Source: an uncultured Pseudomonadota bacterium
GTDB lineage: Bacteria > Pseudomonadota > Gammaproteobacteria > Steroidobacterales > Steroidobacteraceae
Assembly: GCA_903884235.1 (NCBI GenBank)
Contig: CAISEB010000052.1
Location: 1-64,000 of the forward strand
Direction of reading: 5' to 3'
Length of the DNA: 64,000 nucleotides
Below, one piece after another: positions 18,374 through 26,357 of this stretch. The notes under the pieces are model-generated. The model ran no database searches. It saw nothing but the letters and a program-made list of their open reading frames with translations, and was not told the origin of the DNA. The position numbers and the translations under genes were made by a program. The first letter of the stretch is position 1. Every line of letters starts with the position of its first letter.

Positions 18374-19630
18374 ATGCCCGCATCGCTCCGCTTCGCCGTG
18401 ATCGCCGCCCTGTTGCTCGTCGTGACGACCCCGGTGCCAGCGGCGGAGAAGCGGCTCGACGCGAAGCAACTGCTCCCCGCGCCGGCGGCACGGGCCGGCT
18501 CCGGCGTCGCGGACCTCGCGACGTGGATCGCGCCGGCGAACCCGGCGGCGACGTTCCGCAACCTCGAGGAGATCCTGCCGACGCGGCGCGTCGCGAGCGG
18601 CGCCTGGGTCTCGCCGCTCAACCCGCCGGCGGCGCCGTTCGAGGTGAGCTATGCGGCCGGCGGCGGCATCCATGGCATCGCCGACTTCGTCGCGCGCACC
18701 GGCACGACCGGACTGCTGGTCCTGAAGAGCGACCGCATCGTCTTCGAGGGATACTACGACGGTGCGGACCAGAACGACCTGTTCACGTCCTTCTCCACCG
18801 GAAAGTCCTTCGTCTCGACGCTGATCGGGATCGCGCTCGGGGAGGGCAGGATCCGCAGCCTCGACGATGCGATCGCGAAGTACCTCCCCGAGGTGAAGGG
18901 CTCCGCGTACGAGCCGGCGACGATCCGCCAGGTCCTCGAGATGTCCTCGGGCACGAGCTACACCGAGGAGTACGAGGACCCGGACTCCGACATCGCCGGG
19001 TTCGCGGCGACGGTCTCGCGAAACCGCGGCGGCCTCTATGACTTCTGCCGTTCGTTCAAGGCCGCCCGCCCACCGGGCCAGCTCTTCCACTACGCAACCT
19101 GCGATACCGAGGTGCTCGGAGCCCTGCTCGAGCGGGTCGCGGGCATGCCGCTGTCGACGTACATGTCGGAGAAGCTCTGGAAGCCGATCGGCGCCGAGGC
19201 GCCCGCGCGCTGGGTGCTCGACCAGCCCGGTGCGGCCGGCCGCGAGATGGCGGGTGGCGGCCTGCAGGTCCGTCTCCGGGACTATGGTCGGTTCGGGTTG
19301 CTGTTCGCGAATCGCGGCGAGTGGCACGGCCGCCAGCTGCTGCCTGCCGGGTGGATGGAGGAGGCGACGCGACCGCACGACCCGCAGGTCGAGTATGGCC
19401 GGCTCGCGGCGGGCTATCCGCTCGGCTATGGCTACCAGTGGTGGCTGCTGCCCGGCGAGCACCGTCCCTTTACGGCGCAGGGCATCCATGGCCAGTTCGT
19501 GCTCGTCGACCCGGTCGAGAAGGTCGTGGTCGTGAAGCTGTCGGCCTGGGAGCACGCCTGGGAGGACGACAAGGAAGCGGAGACCTACGCGTTCTTCGAC
19601 GCGGTCGTCGCCGCGCTCCACGGCCGTTGA
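18374..19630 (+). CDS. Exported serine hydrolase, class C beta-lactamase fold
   Basis: The 418-residue protein has a signal peptide (cleaved near VPAAE, residue 24) and a beta-lactamase-fold domain. The SxxK nucleophile motif lies in FSTGKSFVSTLIGIAL near residue 140. The second motif position has Tyr in FHYATCDTEVLGALLE, which resembles the YSSGDT of 6-aminohexanoate-dimer hydrolases rather than the YxN of AmpC. KTG is not obvious; HGQFV occupies the equivalent place. It is more likely an esterase/amidase or D-aminopeptidase-like enzyme than a resistance enzyme. The ATG follows GGGGGACGTCC. Confidence 0.8.
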   Translation: MPASLRFAVIAALLLVVTTPVPAAEKRLDAKQLLPAPAARAGSGVADLATWIAPANPAATFRNLEEILPTRRVASGAWVSPLNPPAAPFEVSYAAGGGIHGIADFVARTGTTGLLVLKSDRIVFEGYYDGADQNDLFTSFSTGKSFVSTLIGIALGEGRIRSLDDAIAKYLPEVKGSAYEPATIRQVLEMSSGTSYTEEYEDPDSDIAGFAATVSRNRGGLYDFCRSFKAARPPGQLFHYATCDTEVLGALLERVAGMPLSTYMSEKLWKPIGAEAPARWVLDQPGAAGREMAGGGLQVRLRDYGRFGLLFANRGEWHGRQLLPAGWMEEATRPHDPQVEYGRLAAGYPLGYGYQWWLLPGEHRPFTAQGIHGQFVLVDPVEKVVVVKLSAWEHAWEDDKEAETYAFFDAVVAALHGR

Positions 19631-19729
19631 CCGTCCACCCCCAAGCCTTCCTGGCCCTGTTTCAAGCGGGGCGCGGCGCGCGCTCCTGTACCACTGTTCG
19701 CACGGGTTGCCGATGAAATTGCGGGCGCG

Positions 19730-20170
19730 GTGCTGGCTCTCCTCGGTGCGTGGACGGGGACGGCCCAGGCATCGCCCGCGACGGACGCGATCGCCTCGGT
19801 CCGGGCGCAGCGAGCGGAGTCCAACGCCGCGATCGCTGCGCACGACGCGACTCGACTGCGCGGGTTGCTCGACGCGCACTATCACGCGATCCTGGGTTCG
19901 ACCGGCAGCGTCGACAGCGGCGTGGATGCCGCGGTGCGCGGCTACGCGGACGAGGAATTCAAGGATCCGACGTTCGTCACGTACCGGCGCATCCCGATCT
20001 CCATCCAGGTCGCGTCCTCCGGCAGGCGGGTCGCGGAGCGGGGACGCTTCGAGGGAATCTGGAAGAAGCCGGACGGGACCCTGCGCAGGACCGGCGTGTA
20101 CCTCGCGATGTGGGTCCCGTACGACGGCGGCTGGCGACTCAAGTCCGAGGCGTTCGTCCCGCTCGACTGA
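19730..20170 (+). CDS. Small exported SnoaL/NTF2-like protein (start uncertain, possible frameshift)
   Basis: The 146-residue product looks like an NTF2/SnoaL-fold protein: a helix with SNAAIAAHDATRLRGLLDAHYHAI, then a curved sheet ending GWRLKSEAFVPLD. The open frame begins with GTG 19730 and gives only a short hydrophobic start ending AQA. A better start, ATG 19713, lies 17 bases upstream in another frame. One extra G near 19729 would fuse it into MKLRARVLALLGAWTGTAQA, a standard signal peptide. Either the gene has a one-base deletion or it starts at GTG. Function is unknown; such domains often bind small hydrophobic ligands or are enzymes. Confidence 0.6.
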   Translation: MLALLGAWTGTAQASPATDAIASVRAQRAESNAAIAAHDATRLRGLLDAHYHAILGSTGSVDSGVDAAVRGYADEEFKDPTFVTYRRIPISIQVASSGRRVAERGRFEGIWKKPDGTLRRTGVYLAMWVPYDGGWRLKSEAFVPLD

Positions 20171-20276
20171 ACCGGAAGCGCGGCCTGCGAGCAGGTCCGC
20201 TAGCTTCGTGGAGTTCGCGCGGTGCGGCTGGCCGGCGAGTTCCCTGCATGATCGAGTCCGTCTCGGAGGCCCTCGA

Positions 20277-21371
20277 ATGACGCGAAGCCGGTCCGCACGC
20301 CTCGCACTGATCGCCGTCGCCGGGATGGCGCCCGCCCTCGGCGTCGCTGCAAGTCCGTCGGCCGGATGCGCGGGTCAGACGCTCGCCAGCGGCACGTACC
20401 AGCTGGCGGACCAGGGCGTGACGCGTCGCTATCGCATCCATGTGCCGTCCCGGTACAGCCCGGGGGTCGCCTTGCCGCTCGTCGTCGTGTTCCACGGCTG
20501 GGGCGGCGACGAGAACGAATTCCTCGGCGAAGCGGGCGTGGAGTCCCTCGCCGATGAGCGCGGGTACATCGTCGTCGCGCCGCGTGGACTCGGGTCCGGC
20601 GACCCGGATTCGAGGCGCAACTCGTGGTCGTTCCGGGGGTCGACGACGGGCGTCGCCGCAGCGGGCGAGCGCGGCGCCGGGACGGGCGCGGCCGCGGCGG
20701 TCTGCGACCCGTTGCGGACGCAGGACTACCGCTATCCGTCGTGCACGGGCATCGCCCGGAGTACCTGCTCCTGGACGCAGTGCCAGGCCGACGACGTCGC
20801 CTTCACGATGGCGTTGCTCGCCGAGGTCGAAGCCAGGCTCTGCGTCGACCGGGCCCGCGTGTTCGCGACCGGGGGCTCGAATGGCGGGATGTTCTCCTGG
20901 GACCTGGGCCAGGATGCGCGCAGCGCACCCCACCTCAGGGCCATCGCGCCGATCATCGGCCTGCCGCACCGGGGCTACGCCGATCCGCCCGCCACGCCGG
21001 GCAAGCTGCCGCTCCTCGTGATCACGGGCGAGCACGATCCGACCGTGCCGCCGGGACGATGGGAGGACGCGGGGACCACGACGACGAGCGATGGCGACCG
21101 CTACTACTACACCGGGGCGACCGCGATGACGCGGCGCTGGGGGGACGCGAACGGCTGCGCGTACCGCGGCGAGCCCGCGGCGTCGTTCGCCGCGGTCGCC
21201 CTCCGCGCGGACTGTCGGACCTACTGCGCCGGCGATCCGGACGGCTGGTCCGGCGACAGGCCCGGGGCTGGCTGGCCGAACGTGCTCGACTGCCGCGCGC
21301 CGCTGCGGCACGAGTACGGCCTCGACTGGTCGTGGAAGCTCGTGCTCGACTTCTTCGATGCGCAGCGCTGA
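20277..21371 (+). CDS. Exported alpha/beta-hydrolase (PHB depolymerase/feruloyl esterase-like)
   Basis: The 364-residue protein has a signal peptide (residues 1-26) and an LpqC-type polyhydroxybutyrate depolymerase/esterase domain. It shows RRYRIHVPSRYSPG, VVVFHGWGGDENEF (oxyanion region), and the nucleophile in ATGGSNGGMFSWDLG near residue 205. An Asp lies in TGEHDPTVPPG and a late His in RHEYGLDWSWK. Several Cys pairs fit an exported, disulfide-bonded enzyme. It probably hydrolyses ester-linked polymers or aromatic esters outside the cytoplasm. The ATG at 20277 follows GGAGGCCCTCGA. Confidence 0.82.
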   Translation: MTRSRSARLALIAVAGMAPALGVAASPSAGCAGQTLASGTYQLADQGVTRRYRIHVPSRYSPGVALPLVVVFHGWGGDENEFLGEAGVESLADERGYIVVAPRGLGSGDPDSRRNSWSFRGSTTGVAAAGERGAGTGAAAAVCDPLRTQDYRYPSCTGIARSTCSWTQCQADDVAFTMALLAEVEARLCVDRARVFATGGSNGGMFSWDLGQDARSAPHLRAIAPIIGLPHRGYADPPATPGKLPLLVITGEHDPTVPPGRWEDAGTTTTSDGDRYYYTGATAMTRRWGDANGCAYRGEPAASFAAVALRADCRTYCAGDPDGWSGDRPGAGWPNVLDCRAPLRHEYGLDWSWKLVLDFFDAQR

Positions 21372-21392
21372 CCTGCGGCGGGCCGGGAAGGC

Positions 21393-21848
21393 GTGACCGT
21401 GGAGCCCGGCTCGCTCGAGCGACATCCCCCGGACCGGCGCGGCGTGCTACTCGCCGGCGTGGCCTACACGCTCGGCGTCTTCGTGGTCGCGTTCGCCGTC
21501 GGTGCCGTCCGTGTCACGCTGCTCGCGCCGCGCATCGGGCCCACCGCGGCCGTTGCGCTCGAGGCGCCGGTCGTCCTGTCGGTGTCGTGGTGGCTTTCGG
21601 GTTGGAGCACCCGTCGATTCCGCGTCGCGCACGAATCGGCGACACGGATCTCGATGGGCTTGGCCGCCTTCGCGCTGCTCATGATCCTCGAGCTCGCGAT
21701 CGCGACGCTCGTGTTCGGCGAAGGGCTCGATGCCTACCTCGCGAGATTCGCGACTGTTCCGGGCCTGCTCGGGCTCGCCACCCAGCTCGCCTTCGCGGCG
21801 GTGCCGTGGATCCAGGCCAGGCGCGACTCGGCCGGTCGCCAGTCGTAG
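21393..21848 (+). CDS. Small integral membrane protein, unknown
   Basis: The 151-residue product starts with GTG and has four hydrophobic segments (about residues 18-40, 50-70, 85-108 and 120-140). No family was recognised. It begins 21 bases after the esterase stop in the same direction and may be in its operon. Topology suggests an inner-membrane protein with both ends in the cytoplasm. Confidence 0.55.
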   Translation: MTVEPGSLERHPPDRRGVLLAGVAYTLGVFVVAFAVGAVRVTLLAPRIGPTAAVALEAPVVLSVSWWLSGWSTRRFRVAHESATRISMGLAAFALLMILELAIATLVFGEGLDAYLARFATVPGLLGLATQLAFAAVPWIQARRDSAGRQS

Positions 21849-21992
21849 CCGGGCCTGTCCTGCTGATCCGGAACCCGCCGGAACTGCACAGCCGCGACCG
21901 GCGAGCCGGCATACTTCGGGGGCACGCATGGCATCGTCGCTCGGCGCCCGGTGCCACCACGACGCGCTCCGTTGGACGCAGCCGGAAACCCC

Positions 21993-22844
21993 ATGTCCCA
22001 GTCCGGATCCGACCTGGCCTCGCTGACGCTGGACCCCATCGGCCACGTGCGGACGGCGCTCGGATCCAAGGTCGAGGCGGCGCGCCAGCCGCGCGCGGCC
22101 GAGGGGATCCGCGGCACGATCGAGCTGCTCCCCGGGCGCAATTTCGAGCACGCGCTCGAGGACCTCGACGGCTGGGAGTACATCTGGGTGGTGTTCTGGT
22201 TCCACCTCAACCGCGGATGGCGCCCGAAGGTCCTGCCACCGCGCAGCGTGTCCGGGCGCAAGGGGGTGTTCTCGACGCGCTCGCCACATCGGCCCAACCC
22301 GATCGGCCTGTCGGTCGTCCGGCTCGAGCGCGTCGACGGCCTGACGTTGCACGTCCGCGACGTCGACATCGTCGATGGCACGCCCGTGCTCGATCTCAAG
22401 CCGTACGTCGCCTACACCGACGCCCATCCTGCGGCACGCAGCGGCTGGCTTGGGGATTCGGGTGCGCCGTCGGATCCCGTTGCCGCGCACGAGGTCAGCT
22501 GGTCGGCGAGCGCGGCTGCGCAGGCCGCATGGATCGAGGCCCGCATCGGCTTGCCGCTGCGCGAGCGCATCGACGCGACGCTGGCATTGGGTGCGGCACC
22601 CCATCCCTACCGACGCATCCGCCGCATCGGCGACGAGTTCAGGCTCGCGATCAAGGACTGGCGCGCCCGCTTCACGGTCAGCGGGCGCGCGGTGCGGGTT
22701 CTCGAGATCCGGTCGGGCTACCGCCCAGCGGAGCTGCAGCGCGGCGCGACGGTCGAACCCATCCGGGCCCACTGTGAATTCCTCGCGCGCTGGCCTCTGG
22801 ATGCAGCGGAGCCCGGACCGGGCGCGGGCGGCCAGGGTCGCTGA
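21993..22844 (+). CDS. trmO: tRNA (N6-threonylcarbamoyladenosine37-N6)-methyltransferase TrmO
   Basis: The 283-residue protein carries the TsaA/VirR-type domain. The diagnostic segment GVFSTRSPHRPNPIGLSVVRL is at about residues 90-110, preceded by WEYIWVVFWFHLNRGW. Known members use SAM to methylate t6A37 of certain tRNAs, reading ACN codons better. The C-terminal part (about 200-283) corresponds to the second domain of TrmO. I chose ATG 21993, after GGAAACCCC, over the longer frame to 21951, because the preceding residues are not conserved in type. The gene stands alone. Confidence 0.86.
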   Translation: MSQSGSDLASLTLDPIGHVRTALGSKVEAARQPRAAEGIRGTIELLPGRNFEHALEDLDGWEYIWVVFWFHLNRGWRPKVLPPRSVSGRKGVFSTRSPHRPNPIGLSVVRLERVDGLTLHVRDVDIVDGTPVLDLKPYVAYTDAHPAARSGWLGDSGAPSDPVAAHEVSWSASAAAQAAWIEARIGLPLRERIDATLALGAAPHPYRRIRRIGDEFRLAIKDWRARFTVSGRAVRVLEIRSGYRPAELQRGATVEPIRAHCEFLARWPLDAAEPGPGAGGQGR

Positions 22845-22997
22845 CGCCGGCGCCCATCCGGTCGAGCGGAGGCTCGACGGGCCGCACGTCACGCGCCGAG
22901 TCGCGTACGATCCCGTGATGACCAGGCATGGATGACCGGGGCCGCAGCGGGTCCTCGTTCACGTGATCCGGGTCGGCGTGTCGAAGCGAGGACCACG

Positions 22998-23870
22998 ATG
23001 CCCACCGCGCAGATTCTCCTGTACCTCGTGCTGGTCCTGGTCAATGTCGCCTTCGCCATCGCCTGGGTGGTGCAGGCGCGGCGCCGCACGGCGGTGGCCA
23101 GGCCATCCGTAGCGGACGTGCTGATCGGGGTCGGGACGAATTTCCTCGACACGCTCGGCATCGGCAACTACGCGCAGATGACCGCCCTGTTCAAGTTGCG
23201 TGGATACCCGGTCGACGAGCTCATTCCCGGGACGATGAATGTCGGCAATGCGATCCCGGCGTTCTTCGGGACGCTGATCTTCGCCGCCGCGATTCGCGTC
23301 GAGCCGGTGCTGCTGACCTGCATGGTGGTGAGTGCCGGGTGCGGCGCCTGGGTCGGCGCGGGCCTCGTCAGTCGGATGAAGCGCAGGACCATCCAGATCC
23401 TGATGGGGACCGCCCTGGTCGTCGCGGCGTGCTTCTTCACGATGACCAACATCGGCGTGCTGCCGCCAGGTGGCACGGCGATGGGGCTCGAGGGCTGGCG
23501 GTTCGCAGTGGCGGTCACCGCGAACTTCGTGCTGGGCGCGCTGATGTGCGCCGGCATCGGCAACTACGCCCCGAGCATGGCGCTGCTCGCGCTGCTCGGC
23601 ATGCATCCGGTCGCCGCCTACCCGATCATGATCGGCAGCGACGGCGTGCTCATCCCGGTCGCCAGCCTCGGATTCCTGAAGTCAGGCCGCTTCGATGCGC
23701 GCGTGGCGCTCGGCCTCACGATCGGCGGGCTGGTCGGGACCGCGCTCGCGTTCCCGCTCGTGGAGGCGCTCGCGTCCCACCTGCCGCTGATGCGGTGGCT
23801 CGTGATCGGCGTGATCCTGTACGCGGCGGCGACGATGCTGCGCTCGGCCTGGCGACCGACCGAAGAGTGA
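22998..23870 (+). CDS. TauE/SafE-like membrane permease
   Basis: The 290-residue protein has about eight transmembrane segments in two repeated halves. The first half has FLDTLGIGNYAQMTALFK and PGTMNVGNAIPAFFGT; the second has GIGNYAPSMALLALLGMHPVAAYPIMIGSD. These inverted-repeat blocks fit the sulfite-exporter TauE/SafE family, whose members move sulfur-containing or organic anions across the inner membrane. The substrate is unknown. The start at 22998 is preceded by GCGAGGACCACG, a good ribosome site. Confidence 0.75.
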   Translation: MPTAQILLYLVLVLVNVAFAIAWVVQARRRTAVARPSVADVLIGVGTNFLDTLGIGNYAQMTALFKLRGYPVDELIPGTMNVGNAIPAFFGTLIFAAAIRVEPVLLTCMVVSAGCGAWVGAGLVSRMKRRTIQILMGTALVVAACFFTMTNIGVLPPGGTAMGLEGWRFAVAVTANFVLGALMCAGIGNYAPSMALLALLGMHPVAAYPIMIGSDGVLIPVASLGFLKSGRFDARVALGLTIGGLVGTALAFPLVEALASHLPLMRWLVIGVILYAAATMLRSAWRPTEE

Positions 23871-23903
23871 GCCCGGTCCGGGCGCCGTGCGGGTCGCTCC
23901 CGG

Positions 23904-24509
23904 TCAGTCGGACTTCTGGGCCGGGGGCGACTTCGGCTTCATCATCTCGGCCAGCTGCGCGAGCGCGGCTGCATCCGCGGCGCTCACGTGGTCGGCGCCA
24001 TCGCACCGCGGATCGGTATGCTGCAGTGCCTTGACCATCGCGGGCGTGACCGGGATCGGGTCGCAGCCGTGGCCCGATTCACAGATTGAATCCCACTTCG
24101 CCTCGGCCTTGACGTGGCACGCGAAGCAGTTGCCGCCGAACCGGTTCACGGTCTCCGCGAATCCGCGCTTGAGGATCGACGTGCCCGCCTTCGACACGGC
24201 GATGTCGAAGTACTCCCAGTCGTGCGTCGCCGCGTTGAATCCCTGCGACTGCTTGACCATGACTTCGGTCGGCACCAGTTGCACGATCGAGCCGGGCGGA
24301 TAGGTGCCCCCGTTGGCGGAGCGCGCGACCTTGAGAGTCGCGGCGAGGTCGCCCTTGAGGTTGCCGACGTAGAAACCCCGAACGGGCGTCAGCTTGGTGA
24401 TGCAGCCGAAGGACTGCGCGGTCACCGCGATCGGTGCAACGGCGCCTGCATGGACTGCGGAACTGAAGAGCAGCGAGACCAGGACCCAGCTGAGTGACCT
24501 GCAGAGCAT
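23904..24509 (-). CDS. Exported P460-like monohaem cytochrome
   Basis: The 201-residue protein has a signal peptide (cleavage near AVHA, residue 21) and one c-type haem site, CFACH, near residue 143. The preceding block TYPPGSIVQLVPTEVMVKQSQG and DWEYFDIAVSKAG resembles the cytochrome P460 fold, in which a beta-sheet domain ends in the haem motif. Further Cys residues follow (SICESGHGCDP). Such proteins act in the periplasm and may oxidise small nitrogen compounds or simply carry electrons. A second P460-like protein is encoded at 33590-34165. The start at 24509 is set by the signal peptide. Confidence 0.7.
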   Translation of the reverse strand: MLCRSLSWVLVSLLFSSAVHAGAVAPIAVTAQSFGCITKLTPVRGFYVGNLKGDLAATLKVARSANGGTYPPGSIVQLVPTEVMVKQSQGFNAATHDWEYFDIAVSKAGTSILKRGFAETVNRFGGNCFACHVKAEAKWDSICESGHGCDPIPVTPAMVKALQHTDPRCDGADHVSAADAAALAQLAEMMKPKSPPAQKSD

Positions 24510-24692
24510 GTGGACGTGCCTTGGATGCGGGGAGACTCCTATACGGTTATCACGTCCTCGTCGGTGCTGCAATCTGCGCCGAGGGCGCGCGCTTCGATCA
24601 TGCGATGGGCAGCCGTGCCGTCGCATCGATGGCGCCTATGCGCGAGTGCGTCGCGGCAGTCCTGGATCTGCGCGCGGGCCGCAGGCCGGTCC

Positions 24693-25097
24693 TCAATCAG
24701 GATCCCGCGGGAACGCCCGCGTGCCCACAGGCAGCGTGACCCAGGGATGGCGGCGGGAATCGTAGATGGACAGGCGCGGTGGCGGAAAGCCCGGATCGGC
24801 GAATGCGCCGACCGCCACGCTGATCCGGCCCTCCGTGCCCTCCTCGGTGTGGAAGACCGTCGTGCCGCACACGGGGCAGAACCGGAAGCGGAATCGCGCC
24901 CCCTGGTCCCCGGCGCGGACGTATTCCGTCGCCGTGCCGCTCACCTGGTACGGCGCGGTGAAGCTGGCGATCGTGGCGAACACGCTGCCGGTCCGCCGCT
25001 GGCAGGCGAGGCAATGGCAGATGCCGACCGCCCGCGGTTCGGAGTCGAGCTCGATCCGGAGCTGTCCGCAGTGGCATGACGCCGTCCGTGCCGGCAT
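24693..25097 (-). CDS. GFA family zinc protein (glutathione-dependent formaldehyde-activating-like)
   Basis: The 134-residue protein has the Gfa/CENP-V fold. It shows the structural zinc ligands CHCG (residues 8-11), CHCLACQ (about 27-33) and CPVCG (about 74-78). The family's founder was proposed to bind S-hydroxymethyl-glutathione, but most members, including this one, have no proven activity. It is cytosolic. The glutathione-linked yghU gene lies 155 bases away on the other strand; this may be chance. Confidence 0.85.
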   Translation of the reverse strand: MPARTASCHCGQLRIELDSEPRAVGICHCLACQRRTGSVFATIASFTAPYQVSGTATEYVRAGDQGARFRFRFCPVCGTTVFHTEEGTEGRISVAVGAFADPGFPPPRLSIYDSRRHPWVTLPVGTRAFPRDPD

Positions 25098-25251
25098 GGG
25101 TCGTCCCTCGGGGTCGCAATGCCGGAGGAGTTTAGCCGGTCGCGCCCGGGTGGCAAGATGTCGGGGAGCTCGCTCCGGTCCGCCGCCCTTCGCGAGAGGG
25201 ACCTGGCCGGTTCCCGCGCGCGAGCCACCCCGTCTTCAGGAGACAGCGACA

Positions 25252-26133
25252 ATGGATGAATCCCCGTCCTACACCCCCCCCGCGGTCTGGGTCTGGAACA
25301 AGCCGAGTGGCGGGCGCTTCGCCAGCATCAATCGACCGATTGCCGGGGCCACGCACGACAAGGACCTGCCGGTGGGGCGTCATCCGCTGCAGCTCTACTC
25401 GCTGGCAACGCCGAACGGCGTGAAGGTCACGGTCCTGCTCGAGGAACTGCTGGCGCTCGGCCGGTCGGGCGCGGAGTACGACGCCTGGATGATCCGGATC
25501 AGTGATGGCGACCAGTTCGGCAGTGGCTTCGTGGCGGTCAATCCGAATTCGAAGATCCCGGCGCTGCTCGATCGCAGTGGCCCGCAGCCGGTCCGCGTGT
25601 TCGAATCCGGGGCGATCCTGCTCTACCTCGCGGAGAAATTCGGTGCGTTCCTGCCGACCGGAGCGGGGGCGCGCGCGGAGTGCCTGTCCTGGCTGTTCTG
25701 GCAGATGGGCAGCACGCCCTACATCGGCGGCGGCTTCGGCCACTTCTATGCCTACGCACCGGTCAAGATCGAATATGCGATCGATCGCTTCGCGATGGAG
25801 GCGAAGCGCCTGCTCGACGTGCTCGACCGCCGGCTCGCGCAGTCGGAGTTCCTCGCCGGGTCCGAGTACACGATCGCGGACATCGCTGCATGGTCCTGGT
25901 ACGGCGCGCTCGCGAAAGGGCAGGTGTACGACGCCGCCGAGTTCCTGCAGGTCGCCGACTACCGCCACGTGCAGCGATGGACCGAGGCGATCGCCGCGCG
26001 ACCGGCGGTCATCCGCGGAGCCAAGGTCAATCGCTCCTGGGGGCCGCCTGCGGACCAGCTGCACGAGCGGCACGACGCGAGCGACTTCGACCTGCGCACG
26101 CAGGATCGGATCGGCGGCGGCGCCGCAGGCTAG
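25252..26133 (+). CDS. yghU: Glutathione S-transferase family disulfide-bond reductase YghU
   Basis: The 293-residue protein is close in length to E. coli YghU (288). It shares that subfamily's distinctive N-terminus, which precedes the thioredoxin-like domain: PPAVWVWNKPSGGRFASINRP and GATHDKDLPVGRHPLQLYSL. TPNGVKVTVLLEEL and NPNSKIPALLD are glutathione-site blocks, and an all-helical C-terminal domain follows. YghU-type proteins bind two glutathiones and reduce organic hydroperoxides and disulfides in the cytosol. The start follows CAGGAGACAGCGACA, a good site. Confidence 0.9.
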   Translation: MDESPSYTPPAVWVWNKPSGGRFASINRPIAGATHDKDLPVGRHPLQLYSLATPNGVKVTVLLEELLALGRSGAEYDAWMIRISDGDQFGSGFVAVNPNSKIPALLDRSGPQPVRVFESGAILLYLAEKFGAFLPTGAGARAECLSWLFWQMGSTPYIGGGFGHFYAYAPVKIEYAIDRFAMEAKRLLDVLDRRLAQSEFLAGSEYTIADIAAWSWYGALAKGQVYDAAEFLQVADYRHVQRWTEAIAARPAVIRGAKVNRSWGPPADQLHERHDASDFDLRTQDRIGGGAAG

Positions 26134-26357
26134 GTCCACCACGGGGCGCGACGGGCCTGCCGCCCTCGGCGCCGTGCCTCGAGTCCTGCCGGCTTCGTCG
26201 TCGAGAGACACCGCGGGGGATTGCCCACGTTCGACACCACGACGCTGCAGGGCTGCCCGACTCTACCTGCGGGGGGCCGCACATCCCGGCGAACGCTGCC
26301 GCCATGCCGGACGCGCGGCAGGTTACTCTCGGGGATTATCTGGCGGGAGGAACCCGA

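Noticed and set aside
17261-19885. 874-codon open frame on the minus strand
   Set aside because: It covers the methyltransferase and beta-lactamase-fold genes on the other strand and shows no motif.
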